This document shows positions 24,009-33,182 of a stretch of 64,000 nt of DNA, piece by piece. The DNA is taken from NCBI RefSeq assembly GCF_014651715.1, contig NZ_BMXK01000003.1, forward strand, positions 229,250-293,249, written 5' to 3'. Position 1 is the first letter of the stretch; the number at the start of each line of letters is the position of its first letter. The notes below the pieces were generated by a model. The model was not told where the DNA came from and did no database searches. It saw only the letters and a program-made list of their open reading frames with translations. The position numbers and the translations under genes are program-made. Source of the DNA: Zhihengliuella salsuginis (GTDB lineage: Bacteria > Actinomycetota > Actinomycetes > Actinomycetales > Micrococcaceae).

Positions 24009-25232
24009 GTGCTTGTCAGCAATGTCCGCCCGTGGGCCGCAGAGCCCAGTGACGTCTACCTCGACGGCGACCGGATCGCAGCGGTCACCGCGCACGACCC
24101 CCGGCGCGCGCTGGAGGCGTCCGACGTCGAGGGGAGGGGTCGCCTCCTGATCCCCTCCTTCTCCGACGTGCACGTGCACCTGGATTCGACGCGGATCGGG
24201 CTGCCGTTCCGCGAGCACACTGGCGGGCCCGGGGTCTGGGCCATGATGAGCAACGACCGGGAGAACTGGCGCGAGGCGGAGATCGCCCTGCCCAAGCGTG
24301 TGGCGGGCACCCTGGAGCGCATGATCGCCCGGGGCACCACGCGGGTGCGCTCCTTCGCGCAGGTCGATGTCGACTGCAAGCTCGAGAAGTACGAGGCCGT
24401 CGTCGCGGCGAAGGAGAAGTTCGCGGACGAGGCCGAAGTGCAGATCATGGTCTTCCCGCAGGCCGGGATCCTGCGGGAGCCGGGCACGGAGAAGTACCTC
24501 GAGGCGGCGCTGGAGGCCGGGGCCGACGTGATGGGCGGGATCGACCCCTGTGCGCTGGACCGCGACCCGGTCCGCCACCTCGATTCCGTCTTCGGCCTGG
24601 CCGAGAAGTACCAGGTGGAGGTGGATATCCATCTCCACGAGCTGGGCACGATGGGCGTGTTCTCCACCGATCTGATCGCCGAACGCACGCGTGCTCTGGG
24701 GATGCAGGGCAAGGTGAACATCTCCCATGCCTTCGGGCTCGGGGGCGTCGACGAAGCGACGACCCGCCGGCTGGTCGAGCTCTTCGCCGAGCTGGACATC
24801 TCGTGGACCACGGTGGCGCCGAGCATCACGGACCACCTGCCGATCGCCGACCTCACCCGGGCCGGCGTGCGGATCGGCCTGGGCGAGGACGGCCAGCGCG
24901 ACTACTGGAGCCCCTACGGCAACTGCGACCTCCTGGATCGCACGTGGCAACTGGCGTTCGTGAACGGGTTCCGCCGGGACGACCTGATCGGGCACGCGCT
25001 GGCCGTGGCGACGATCGGCGGCGCCTCGATCATGAGCCGCGACGTGCGGCGCCTGTCCTCGTTGGAGGACCGGCCCGGGGTGTCCGCCGGCGACCGGGCC
25101 GACCTGGTCCTGGTCGACGGCGAGACGCTCGCCTCGACCGTCATGGACCGCGGTGCCGACCGCACCGTGATCCACGACGGCCGCGTGGTCGCCGACGGGC
25201 TGAAGGTCCTCTCGGTCGCCGAGAGCTACTGA
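24009..25232 (+). CDS. Cytosine-deaminase-like amidohydrolase
   Basis: A 407-residue member of the CodA/N-isopropylammelide hydrolase branch of the amidohydrolases. Motifs are complete: metal HxH in FSDVHVHLDSTR (about residue 56), HLHE (about 211), NISHAFGL (about 240) and the Asp in GEDGQRDYWSPYGN, which parallels the GxDxxxDxWxPxG loop of cytosine deaminase. These enzymes deaminate or dealkylate N-heterocycles such as cytosine, creatinine or s-triazine products. GTG start with GAAGG eight bases upstream. Its 3' end overlaps the convergent amidohydrolase by seven bases. Exact substrate unknown. Confidence 0.87.
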   Translation: MLVSNVRPWAAEPSDVYLDGDRIAAVTAHDPRRALEASDVEGRGRLLIPSFSDVHVHLDSTRIGLPFREHTGGPGVWAMMSNDRENWREAEIALPKRVAGTLERMIARGTTRVRSFAQVDVDCKLEKYEAVVAAKEKFADEAEVQIMVFPQAGILREPGTEKYLEAALEAGADVMGGIDPCALDRDPVRHLDSVFGLAEKYQVEVDIHLHELGTMGVFSTDLIAERTRALGMQGKVNISHAFGLGGVDEATTRRLVELFAELDISWTTVAPSITDHLPIADLTRAGVRIGLGEDGQRDYWSPYGNCDLLDRTWQLAFVNGFRRDDLIGHALAVATIGGASIMSRDVRRLSSLEDRPGVSAGDRADLVLVDGETLASTVMDRGADRTVIHDGRVVADGLKVLSVAESY

Positions 25233-26713
25233 GCGGCGGGTTCCCTGGACCCGGCCGCGGCCGGATAGGTGCCGGGGAACAGCGCGTCGGCACCGCGGCG
25301 GAGGTGGTCGCGTTCGGAGTAGGCGGCGACCATCTGCTCGAAGAGCGCCTGCCCTTCGGCTCGCAGCCCGTCCAGGTCGATGCCCGGCAGCGTGCCGTCG
25401 ACCACCACCGGGCGCCCGGCCACGAAGGTGTCGGTGACGTTGCGGGCGGACCCGTTGAGGACGAGCGTGCGCAGCGGATCCTCGACCGCCCCGTCCCGGA
25501 AGTCCGCCAGGGACGCGATCATCAGGTCGGCCTGGGCGCCGGGGGCCAGTCGCCCGAGGTCGTCGCGCCGCAGTGCCGCGGCTCCGCCGAGGGTCCCGGC
25601 GTCGAAGAAGTCGGAGACCCGGCCGGCGTCCAGACGCTCCTCGACCAGACGGGCCAGGTGCGTCCCGACGTCGATGCCCTTGATGAGGTCCGGCGGGAAG
25701 GAATCCGTGCCGAGGCACATGTTGATCCCGGCCGCCTTGAACGCGTCGAAGGAGCTGAGCGCCTTGGAGTAGTGGAAGCTGGTCAGCGGGCAGTGGATGA
25801 TGCTCACGTCGTTCCGGGCCAGGAGGTCCAGCGGGCCGCCGTCCCGCGTGGCTTCCGGCGCCTTGGCGTCGATGACGATCCCGTGGGGGATGAGGAGGCT
25901 GGCGTCGAGGAGGCCGGTGTCGACCAGCTGCTCCAAGGTGGTCCGGCCCGTGAGCTCCGTCAGGAAGCCGTCCTCGGCGGGGGACTGGAGGCAGTGCAGG
26001 CGGACCAGCGCGTCGCGTTCGACGGCGGCGCGGGCGGTGGAGCGCATCAGCTCGTCGGAGAGCGTCTCGATCCGGCAGGGGAGCAGGACGCCGGTCACCA
26101 GCGGGTGGTCGAGCTCCGCGGCGTAGTCGAGGTAGCGGAGCGCGTCGGCGAAGCCCTGCCGCCCCTCCTCCTCGTCGAAGAGCACCACCCGCCCGCCGTC
26201 CTCGTCGGTGACGTTGACGCCCGAGCGGTAGGCCGGTCCCAGGAACCCGCGCAGACCGATCTCCAGGCTGGTCTCGGTCATGCCCTGGAGTTCCTCGAAG
26301 GTCTCGGCCCAGGCGCTGTGGATCTCCGAGGCGATCGGCATGTACGTCGTCACGCCGTGCAGCGCCAGCTGGGCCAGGGCGAACCGGCGGACGGTCTGCC
26401 GCTGCTCCGGGGTGAAGACGTCGTGCCGGCGGTGCTGGAAGTAGTCCCGGGACCACTGCAGCCCCGGGGCCGTCTCCGGTGAGGGCCACGAGTCGATGAT
26501 CATGTGGTCGATGTCGGTCAGGGCGTCGAGGTCGATCAGCCCGGGGGCGATCAGGCTCTGCCCGTAGTCGCGGCGCTCGTCGACGGGTCCGTCGTAGCCG
26601 GTGCCGACGTAGAGGATCTGGTCGTCCTGGACGACGACGTGCCCGTCGGTGATCAGCACGTGCTGCGTTCCATCGAATCCGAGAATGTACTGTGCGCTGA
26701 GCTGCGTGATCAA
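25226..26713 (-). CDS. Amidohydrolase-family protein lacking the HxH metal motif
   Basis: A 495-residue protein of the AtzA/guanine-deaminase-like fold. A TTG start (26713) follows a strong GGAGGA at five bases; no ATG fits. The N-terminal cap and PGLID turn are present, but where HxH is expected (PGLIDxHxH, residues 63 and 65) the protein has Asp63 and Leu65 (LIDLDALTDIDH). Later ligands are kept: His240 (VRLHCLQSP), His277 (LIPHGIVID), and Asp337 (LGTDSFPPD). It could bind one metal differently or be a divergent subfamily. A 13/14 match to the cluster operator lies 20 bases upstream of its start. It overlaps the convergent gene by seven bases. Confidence 0.82.
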   Translation of the reverse strand: MITQLSAQYILGFDGTQHVLITDGHVVVQDDQILYVGTGYDGPVDERRDYGQSLIAPGLIDLDALTDIDHMIIDSWPSPETAPGLQWSRDYFQHRRHDVFTPEQRQTVRRFALAQLALHGVTTYMPIASEIHSAWAETFEELQGMTETSLEIGLRGFLGPAYRSGVNVTDEDGGRVVLFDEEEGRQGFADALRYLDYAAELDHPLVTGVLLPCRIETLSDELMRSTARAAVERDALVRLHCLQSPAEDGFLTELTGRTTLEQLVDTGLLDASLLIPHGIVIDAKAPEATRDGGPLDLLARNDVSIIHCPLTSFHYSKALSSFDAFKAAGINMCLGTDSFPPDLIKGIDVGTHLARLVEERLDAGRVSDFFDAGTLGGAAALRRDDLGRLAPGAQADLMIASLADFRDGAVEDPLRTLVLNGSARNVTDTFVAGRPVVVDGTLPGIDLDGLRAEGQALFEQMVAAYSERDHLRRGADALFPGTYPAAAGSREPAAQ

Positions 26714-26732
26714 GATTCCTCCAGAGCCGTAG

Positions 26733-26746
26733 TTTAGTATTCCAAA
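26733..26746. promoter_or_regulatory. Operator before the HxH-less amidohydrolase
   Basis: On the minus strand TTTGGAATACTAAA, one base different from the site at 22831-22844. It ends 20 bases upstream of the TTG start. Confidence 0.68.
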
Positions 26747-26852
26747 ATTGCCTGACGCGGGGTTCGGGGCGAGGCGGTTGAGGCTTGTGAGTGCTGCAGA
26801 GCCTGCAATCTCAACCCAAGACCCTTGTCCGGCGACGTGATCCAGCTTACAC

Positions 26853-26866
26853 TCGTGTATACCAAA
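26853..26866. promoter_or_regulatory. Operator-like half site before the DUF3100 gene
   Basis: TCGTGTATACCAAA keeps the ATACCAAA half of the cluster operator (10 of 14 matches), followed by TCTGG. It lies 49 bases before the start at 26915. Confidence 0.5.
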
Positions 26867-26914
26867 TCTGGAGTTCTGGCCTTCGACGGCCAGTATCGGC
26901 GAGAGGCACGGACC

Positions 26915-28309
26915 ATGGAGAACGAATCCACTGCAGCGGTGGACGCGGCGGCTGCCGCTGACGAATCGACGCGCGCCCGGTCGAAACTGTTCACCCCCAC
27001 GGCGCGGCAGTGGGGAGCGATGATCCTCCTGTCCACCGCGATCTGCGTCGGGGCCATCCTGCTCGGAACGTACAAGATCGAGCTGGGCAGCGCCGCGATC
27101 GTCCTCATGCCCATCCTGTGGGCGGTCCTGATGGGCGCCGTGATCGGCGTGCAGCGCCTCAAGCCGCTGTCGGGCCAGAGCCGGGCGGTCTCCTCTGTGC
27201 TGCTCGACATCAGCATCGTCCTGTTCCTCGCCGCCCTCGGCGTGAACGTGGGGCCGGCACTGTCCGAATTGACCGACATCGGTCCCGCCATCCTGCTGCA
27301 GGAGGTGGGCCACATCTTCGGCACCGTGCTCCTCGCGCTGCCGGTGGCCGTCGGGCTGGGCCTCGGGCGCGTCGCGATCGGCGCCACGTGGGCGATCGAC
27401 CGCGAGTCGTACCTGGCCTACGCCCTGCAGAAGTTCGGCGTGAAATCCCCCATCTACCGGGGCGTATTCTCCGTGTGGTTGCTCGGCAGCGTGTTCGGGG
27501 CCGTCTTCGTGTCCCTGCTGGCCGGCGTGCTGGGCGGCACCGGATTCTTCGATCCCCGTTCGCTGGCGCTGGGACTGGGGCTCGGATCGGGTTCCATGAT
27601 GATGGGCGGCGTCGCCGCACTGTCGATCATCTACCCGGAGAGCGCGGGGGAGATCCTGGCGCTTGCTGCACTGTCCAACCTGGTGACCAACCTGGTCGGC
27701 TTCTACGCGGGTGTCTTCCTCTCGCTGCCGTTGGCGCAGCGGCTCTACAAGTTCTGGGCCAAGGTCTTCGGCCGGGACGACGAGGGACGCCGGATCAAGG
27801 GCAGGAAGGCGGACGCCGCCCGCCAGCGCGACCGGGATGTGGACGTGTCGGCCGTCGTCGTTGATCCGGAGGTGAGGATGAAACCCAGGATCTGGGTCTT
27901 CGCGTTCGGCGTCTCGCTGGCCGTTGGCCTCCTGCTCAACTTCGTGGGAACCCGAACCTTCCGGTGGGCTGACGTTGCCGGCATCCTGGTCCTCGGCGGA
28001 CTGACCGCAGTGGCGTTCCTCCTGGCGCGGAAGTTCCGCTCGGTGCCGCCGAGCGTCTGGGTCCTGGCGCTGGCGACGCTCGTCTCGGCGCCGTTCATGC
28101 CCACCGCCCCGGCCGTGGTCGCGGCCACCGGGCACCTCGATGCGCTGTTCGTCGGGCTTGCATCGATCGCGCTGCTGGGCCTGAACCTGGGGCGCGACGT
28201 CAAGGCGCTCAAGACGCTGAACTGGAAGATCGTGATCGTCGCGATGGTGACGTTCTCCTCGACCTTCATCGCGGCCGTGCTCCTGGCGGAGACGGTCATC
28301 AATCTCTGA
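26915..28309 (+). CDS. DUF3100-family membrane transporter-like protein
   Basis: A 464-residue membrane protein with about ten to eleven hydrophobic segments in two blocks split by a charged cytoplasmic loop (about residues 285-325, FGRDDEGRRIKGRKADAARQRDRD). The Gly/Met-rich helix LGLGLGSGSMMMGGVAAL and family layout fit DUF3100, whose function is unknown. ATG 26915 follows GAGAGG; upstream frame is noise. It has the cluster operator 49 bases before it and is divergent from the HxH-less amidohydrolase. It is the only membrane protein of the cluster, so it is the likely importer of the shared substrate, which is inference. A strong terminator follows. Confidence 0.82.
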   Translation: MENESTAAVDAAAAADESTRARSKLFTPTARQWGAMILLSTAICVGAILLGTYKIELGSAAIVLMPILWAVLMGAVIGVQRLKPLSGQSRAVSSVLLDISIVLFLAALGVNVGPALSELTDIGPAILLQEVGHIFGTVLLALPVAVGLGLGRVAIGATWAIDRESYLAYALQKFGVKSPIYRGVFSVWLLGSVFGAVFVSLLAGVLGGTGFFDPRSLALGLGLGSGSMMMGGVAALSIIYPESAGEILALAALSNLVTNLVGFYAGVFLSLPLAQRLYKFWAKVFGRDDEGRRIKGRKADAARQRDRDVDVSAVVVDPEVRMKPRIWVFAFGVSLAVGLLLNFVGTRTFRWADVAGILVLGGLTAVAFLLARKFRSVPPSVWVLALATLVSAPFMPTAPAVVAATGHLDALFVGLASIALLGLNLGRDVKALKTLNWKIVIVAMVTFSSTFIAAVLLAETVINL

Positions 28310-28326
28310 GGACGGGGAGCGCAATA

Positions 28327-28368
28327 CCGACGGCCCGGCGCCACCTGGTGGTGGCGCCGGGCCGTCGG
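28327..28368. terminator. Bidirectional terminator after the DUF3100 gene
   Basis: Perfect 19-base arms (28327-28345 and 28350-28368) around TGGT, followed by CTTGT. It sits between the DUF3100 gene and the convergent oligopeptidase gene. Confidence 0.88.
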
Positions 28369-28461
28369 CTTGTGCGGGCTCCCAATGGTTGACATGCCCC
28401 GCGGGGTCGATTCCGGGGGTTGGGGGGTGGCAGGTCACCGGGGAAACCGATCCCCGCGGTC

Positions 28462-30717
28462 CTAGAGCTTCTCGGTCGCCTCCAGGGCGTCGAGGACGTA
28501 CGCGTAGTCCCACGCGCGGTCCTTCCAGCCTTCGTAGCGGCCCGAGGCGCCGCCGTGGCCGCCGTCCATCTCGATCTTCAGCACGATCGGGTCCGTGCCC
28601 GTGGTGACCTCGCGCAGCTTCTGTACCCATTTGGCCGGCTCGACGTAGAGGACGCGGGTGTCGTTCAGGCTCGTGACAGCCGCGATCTTGGGGTACGGCA
28701 CCGCGGCGATGTTCTGGTACGGAGTGTACGACTTCATGTACTCGTACACGGCCGCGTCCTCGATGGGGTTGCCCCACTCCTCCCACTCGAGGGCCGAGAG
28801 CGGCAGGTCCGGGTCGAGGATCGACGTCAGCGTGTCCACGAACGGCACCTGCGCCACGATCGCGCGGTACAGCTGCGGCGCCAGGTTCGCGACGGCGCCC
28901 ATCAGGAGCCCGCCGGCGGACCCGCCCATCGCGGCCACCCGGTTCGGGGCCGCCCAGCCGGCCTTCACGACGTGCTCGGTGACGGTGATGAAGTCGGTGA
29001 ACGAGTTCTTCTTCGCGAGCTTCTTGCCGTCGTCGTACCAGGTGCGGCCCAGCTCGCCGCCGCCCCGGACGTGCGCGATCACGAAGACCACGCCGCGGTC
29101 CAGCACGGACAGCCGCGGGATGCCGAAGGCGGGGTCCATGCTCAGCTCGTAGCTGCCGTACCCGTAGACCAGCGCCGGGTTGGTGCCGTCGGCCTTCACG
29201 GAGGCGTGGCGCATGATCGTGACCGGGATCCGGGTCCCGTCGGCGGCGACCGCCCAGTCGCGCTCGGCGACGTAGTCGGACGCGTCGTAGCCGTGGACCG
29301 GGGTCTCCTTGCGGAGGGTCAGCGCGCCGGTCGCCAGCTCGTAGTCGTAGATGCGCGGCGGCGTCAGGAAGGACGTGTACTCGATCCGCACGATCGGCGA
29401 CTCGTAGTCGGCCCCGGCCAGCGACGCCGTGTAGAGCTCCTCGTCGAAGCCCGGCTCCACCGGTTCGGCCTGCGCTGCCGTGCCCAGGCCCTGCACCGGC
29501 AGCACCTGCACGCGCTCGGTCGTGTCCCGGCGCAGCGCCACCAGCAGGTGGGTGCGCGTCACGGCCGTGCCCTCGATCTTGACGTCGTCGCGGTGGTCGA
29601 GCACCGTCGCCCACGCCTGCTCGGCGAACGGCTTCTCGAACTCGGCGCCGGGCACCAGGGAGACCATGTTGTTCACGGCCCGCTCGACGGCCGGCCCGCC
29701 GTTGTGCGTGACGACGTAGTGCCGCCGCCCGTCGATCGTCACCGGGTCCATGCCGTGCAGGACGTGCTCGTCGCGGGAGAGCAGCAGGCGGGGACGGGCG
29801 GCCGGGTCCGTCAGGTCCAGAGTGTGCGTCTCGGCGTACTCGGAGTTGCCGACGGAGACCAGCAGCTCCGTGCGGTCGGGCGAGAGGTCGAACCCGGTCC
29901 ACATCCCGGGGTCGTCCTCCTCGAACAGCACGACGTCGTCGCCCGCCTCCGTGCCGAGGGTGTGCATCTTGATCTGGTGGGGGCGCCACGTGTCGTCGAC
30001 GACGGTGTAGTAGATGCGCTCGCCGTCCGGCGAGAAGACGAGCCCGTAGAACACGTTCTCCACGGTGTCGGGCAGCAGCTCGCCCGTGCGCAGGTCCTTG
30101 ATCCGGAGGGTGAAGCGCTCGTCGCCGGCGTTGTCCACGGCGTAGGCGAGCAGGTTCCCGTCCTCGGACACGGCCATGCCGCCGAGGGAGAAGAACGGCT
30201 GGCCCTCGGCTTCGGCGTTGCCGTCGAGCAGGACCTCCTCGCCGTCGATCGGGGTCCCGCTCTCGATCACCGGCGGGGTCCAGTCGGCGCGCAGGTCGCC
30301 GGTGTCGGCGGCGGCGACGCGGCACTGCACGAAGTACTGCTTGCCCTCCTCGGTGCGGGTGAAGTACCACCAGCCGCGCTTGCGGGCCGGGACGGAGAGG
30401 TCCGTCTCCTCGGTGCGGGCCTTGATCTCGGCGAAGATCTTCTCCCGCAGCGGCTGCTGGTGGGCCGTGACCGCCTCCGAGTAGGTGTTCTCGGCCTCGA
30501 GGTGGGTGATGACCTCCGCGTTCTCCTTGTCGCGCAGCCACTCGTAGTCGTCGACGAAGGTGTCGCCGTGGTGGGTGCGCTCCGCGGGCACCTTCTTGGC
30601 GAGCGGGGGAGCGGTGCCGGCGTGCGGCGTCGTCGTGGTGGCGGCAGCGGCGGCCAGCTCCGCGTGGGACGGACCGCGCTCGGCGGGAGAGCTGGCGGAC
30701 AGCGTGGGTTCACTCAT
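28462..30717 (-). CDS. ptrB: Oligopeptidase B (S9A prolyl oligopeptidase family)
   Basis: A 751-residue cytosolic serine peptidase cutting short peptides after basic residues. N-terminal propeller begins after a Thr/Ala-rich lead (ERTHHGDTFVDDYEWLRDKEN is the classic S9A start). The hydrolase domain has YGYGSYE, RGGGELG, the nucleophile GGSAGGLLMGAV, an Asp region (DPDLPLSALEWEEWGNP) and the final His in DGGHGGASGRYEGWKD. Length is slightly above E. coli oligopeptidase B (about 690) because of the N-terminal extension. ATG 30717 is chosen over a longer frame that runs into the divergent paa promoter. It has no operon partner. Confidence 0.93.
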   Translation of the reverse strand: MSEPTLSASSPAERGPSHAELAAAAATTTTPHAGTAPPLAKKVPAERTHHGDTFVDDYEWLRDKENAEVITHLEAENTYSEAVTAHQQPLREKIFAEIKARTEETDLSVPARKRGWWYFTRTEEGKQYFVQCRVAAADTGDLRADWTPPVIESGTPIDGEEVLLDGNAEAEGQPFFSLGGMAVSEDGNLLAYAVDNAGDERFTLRIKDLRTGELLPDTVENVFYGLVFSPDGERIYYTVVDDTWRPHQIKMHTLGTEAGDDVVLFEEDDPGMWTGFDLSPDRTELLVSVGNSEYAETHTLDLTDPAARPRLLLSRDEHVLHGMDPVTIDGRRHYVVTHNGGPAVERAVNNMVSLVPGAEFEKPFAEQAWATVLDHRDDVKIEGTAVTRTHLLVALRRDTTERVQVLPVQGLGTAAQAEPVEPGFDEELYTASLAGADYESPIVRIEYTSFLTPPRIYDYELATGALTLRKETPVHGYDASDYVAERDWAVAADGTRIPVTIMRHASVKADGTNPALVYGYGSYELSMDPAFGIPRLSVLDRGVVFVIAHVRGGGELGRTWYDDGKKLAKKNSFTDFITVTEHVVKAGWAAPNRVAAMGGSAGGLLMGAVANLAPQLYRAIVAQVPFVDTLTSILDPDLPLSALEWEEWGNPIEDAAVYEYMKSYTPYQNIAAVPYPKIAAVTSLNDTRVLYVEPAKWVQKLREVTTGTDPIVLKIEMDGGHGGASGRYEGWKDRAWDYAYVLDALEATEKL

Positions 30718-30938
30718 GCACCCATTCAACTGCAGCAGCGTCGATTCCGCGCAGGCGGGCGCCGCGTGTTCGCCCATAGCGGCATGGCGTAACCCGCGCC
30801 GACCCGCTGCGGGCGGGGTCCGCCGGCCCCGCGGAATCCCCGCATCGCGGTCCGCCACCGCCTGTCGACGGCGTTGACCCGGTACCGCTCGCGCCCCGGC
30901 GGTGTGTGGTGTTGACCACTCGGCCCCGACCGCATATC

Positions 30939-30954
30939 CTGAACGAACGGTCAG
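30939..30954. promoter_or_regulatory. PaaR-type operator before paaA
   Basis: CTGAACGAACGGTCAG, a near-perfect palindrome of the same form as the paaZ site (CTGAnCGnnCGnTCAG), 25 bases before the paaA start. Its right half with the following T matches CGnnCGGTnAGT. Confidence 0.72.
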
Positions 30955-30979
30955 TAAATAAATCCCGAGTGAGGTAACG

Positions 30980-31990
30980 ATGGCTGAGCACCACACCAAG
31001 CAGGCGGCAGCGCCGGCGGAGGGCAAGGGCGCCCACCTGTCGGCCGTGCCGTCGGACGCGGAGCGCGCCGGGCAGGCGCACTTCGACGAGATCATCGCCA
31101 AGGATTCGCGCATCGAGCCGCGGGACTGGATGCCGGAGGGCTACCGCAAGACCCTCACGCGCCAGATCTCCCAGCACGCGCACTCCGAGATCATCGGCAT
31201 GCAGCCGGAGGCGAACTGGATCACGCGCGCCCCGAGCCTGAAGCGCAAGGCGATCCTGATGGCCAAGGTCCAGGACGAGGCCGGGCACGGCCTGTACCTG
31301 TACTCGGCCGCCGAAACCCTTGGCACCCCGCGCGACGAGCTGAACGACCAGCTGCTCTCCGGGCGTGCCAAGTATTCGTCGATCTTCAACTACCCGGCCC
31401 GCACCTGGGCCGACATGGGGGCCATCGGCTGGCTCGTCGACGGCGCCGCCATCGCCAACCAGGTGCCGCTCTGCCGCGCCTCGTACGGGCCCTACGGCCG
31501 GGCCATGGTCCGCGTCTGCAAGGAGGAGTCCTTCCACCAGCGCCAGGGCTTCGAGATCCTGCTCGAGCTCGCGAACGGCAGCGACCAGCAGAAGCAGATG
31601 GCCCAGGACGCCGTGGACCGCTTCTACGAGCCGTCCCTGATGATGTTCGGCCCGCCGGACGGGGATTCGCCGAACTCGCAGCAGTCCATGGCCTGGAACA
31701 TCAAGCGCTTCACCAATGACGACCTGCGCCAGCGCTTCGTCGGCATGATCGTCGAGCAGGTCAAGGTCCTGGGCCTGACCCTGCCGGATCCCGAGCTGCG
31801 CTTCGACGAGGAGTCGGGCCAGTGGATCCACAAGGAGCTGAACTGGGACGAGTTCAAGGCCGTGATCTCCGGCAACGGGCCGTGCAACGTGCAGCGCCTG
31901 GCGCGCCGCCGCGAGGCCCACGAGAACGGCGCCTGGGTGCGCGAAGCAGCCGCGGCCTACGCGGCACAACAAGCAGAGAAGGTGGCCTGA
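30980..31990 (+). CDS. paaA: Phenylacetyl-CoA 1,2-epoxidase catalytic subunit PaaA
   Basis: A 336-residue ferritin-like di-iron subunit that, with PaaC and electron donor PaaE, epoxidises the ring of phenylacetyl-CoA. Conserved PaaA blocks are visible: [30 protein letters not shown] split by the di-iron Glu/His pairs, [20 protein letters not shown] (ExxH ligand), and [20 protein letters not shown] (second ExxH). Length matches (about 310-335). RBS GAGGTAACG precedes the ATG. It heads a tight operon paaABCDE with gaps of 2, -4, 21 and -4 bases. Confidence 0.97.
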   Translation: MAEHHTKQAAAPAEGKGAHLSAVPSDAERAGQAHFDEIIAKDSRIEPRDWMPEGYRKTLTRQISQHAHSEIIGMQPEANWITRAPSLKRKAILMAKVQDEAGHGLYLYSAAETLGTPRDELNDQLLSGRAKYSSIFNYPARTWADMGAIGWLVDGAAIANQVPLCRASYGPYGRAMVRVCKEESFHQRQGFEILLELANGSDQQKQMAQDAVDRFYEPSLMMFGPPDGDSPNSQQSMAWNIKRFTNDDLRQRFVGMIVEQVKVLGLTLPDPELRFDEESGQWIHKELNWDEFKAVISGNGPCNVQRLARRREAHENGAWVREAAAAYAAQQAEKVA

Positions 31991-31992
31991 CC

Positions 31993-32283
31993 ATGACCGA
32001 GAACAACAGCTGGCCCCTCTTCGAGGTCTTCGTCCGCTCCTCCCGCGGCCTCTCCCACGTGCACGCCGGATCCCTGCACGCCCCCGACGCCGAGATGGCC
32101 GTCCGCAACGCCCGCGACCTCTACACGCGCCGCAACGAGGGAGTGTCCCTGTGGGTCGTGAAGTCGGCGGACATCATCACCTCGGACCCGGACTCCAAGG
32201 ACCAGTTCTTCGAGTCCCCCAAGGGCAAGGACTACCGCCACGCGACCTACTACACCAAGAGTGAAGGGGTGAAGCACCTGTGA
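31993..32283 (+). CDS. paaB: Phenylacetyl-CoA epoxidase subunit PaaB
   Basis: A 96-residue small subunit of the PaaABCDE monooxygenase. It shows the family pattern WPLFEVFVRSSRGLSHVHAGSLHAPD, with ALRNARDxYTRRxEGVSLWVV-like core, and a C-terminal HATYYTKSEGVKHL. PaaB bridges PaaA-PaaC pairs and is needed for assembly. The ATG at 31993 lies two bases after the paaA stop; the longer frame upstream overlaps paaA and is ignored. Its stop overlaps the paaC GTG by four bases. Confidence 0.96.
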   Translation: MTENNSWPLFEVFVRSSRGLSHVHAGSLHAPDAEMAVRNARDLYTRRNEGVSLWVVKSADIITSDPDSKDQFFESPKGKDYRHATYYTKSEGVKHL

Positions 32284-33161
32284 GTTCTTCGAACACCCAC
32301 ATCACCGAGGGGATCGAGGACGACTTCGCCTCGTTCGGCGACGTCACCGCGTCCGCCACCCGCGTCACCCCGGGCAACGCGCTGCGCCCGGAGGACATCG
32401 CCGTCGCCGGCGAGGGGCCGGCGTCGGACGCCGTCGCCGAGTACGCGCTGCAGCTGGGCGACGACGCCCTGATCCTCGCCCAGCGCCTGTCCTGGTGGAT
32501 CTCGCGTGCACCGGAGATCGAGGAGGACGTCGCGCTCGGCAACATCGCGCTCGACCAGCTGGGCCACGCCCGCTCGTTCCTGATCTACGCCGGCAAGCGC
32601 CTCGGCAAGACCGAGGACGAGCTCGCCTACTGGCGCGAGGAGGAGGAGTTCCGCTCCGCGCATCTGGTCGAGCAGCCGAACGGCGACTTCGCCGTCACGA
32701 TCGTCCGCCAGCTGCTGGTCGCCGTCTACCAGAACCTGCTCTACACGGAGCTGACGAAGTCCAGCGATCAGACCATCGCCGCCGTCTGCGCGAAGGCCGT
32801 CAAGGAGGTCGACTACCACCGCGACCACGCCATCCAGTGGACCCTGCGCCTCGGCCGCGGCACCGAGGAGTCGGCGCGCCGCATGCGCGTCGCCCTCGCC
32901 GACCTGTGGCCGTACGTGGGCGAGCTGTTCGCCGACGAGCAGCTGCACGACGACGTCGGCGACGCCGGCGTGCACCCCTCCACCCTGCGCTCGGCGTGGG
33001 ACGAGGAGATCTCCGCCGTCCTGGCGGACGCCGGGCTCGAGGTCCCGCAGGTGCCCGACGCGATGTCCCGCGGCCGGCACGGCGAGCACTCGGAGCACCT
33101 GGGCTACCTGCTCGCCGAGATGCAGGTCCTGGCGCGCAAGCACCCCGGCGCCACCTGGTAG
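32280..33161 (+). CDS. paaC: Phenylacetyl-CoA epoxidase structural subunit PaaC
   Basis: A 293-residue ferritin-like partner of PaaA. The conserved helices are clear: YALQLGDDALILAQRLSWWISRAPEIEEDVALGNIALDQLGHARSFL, and VKEVDYHRDHAIQWTLRLGRGTEESARRM. PaaC supports the active complex without a full di-iron site. It starts at a GTG (32280) overlapping the paaB stop. The N-terminus carries an acidic extension of about 40 residues compared with E. coli PaaC (about 250 residues). The 21-base gap to paaD holds AAAAGGAAGAGG, its ribosome-binding site. Confidence 0.95.
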   Translation: MSSSNTHITEGIEDDFASFGDVTASATRVTPGNALRPEDIAVAGEGPASDAVAEYALQLGDDALILAQRLSWWISRAPEIEEDVALGNIALDQLGHARSFLIYAGKRLGKTEDELAYWREEEEFRSAHLVEQPNGDFAVTIVRQLLVAVYQNLLYTELTKSSDQTIAAVCAKAVKEVDYHRDHAIQWTLRLGRGTEESARRMRVALADLWPYVGELFADEQLHDDVGDAGVHPSTLRSAWDEEISAVLADAGLEVPQVPDAMSRGRHGEHSEHLGYLLAEMQVLARKHPGATW

Positions 33162-33182
33162 GCCACCGGAAAAGGAAGAGGA

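Noticed and set aside
25226..30541. 1771-codon continuous minus frame through three genes
   Set aside because: It merely joins the amidohydrolase frame with antisense of the DUF3100 gene and an out-of-frame part of ptrB; internal starts with ribosome-binding sites define the real genes.
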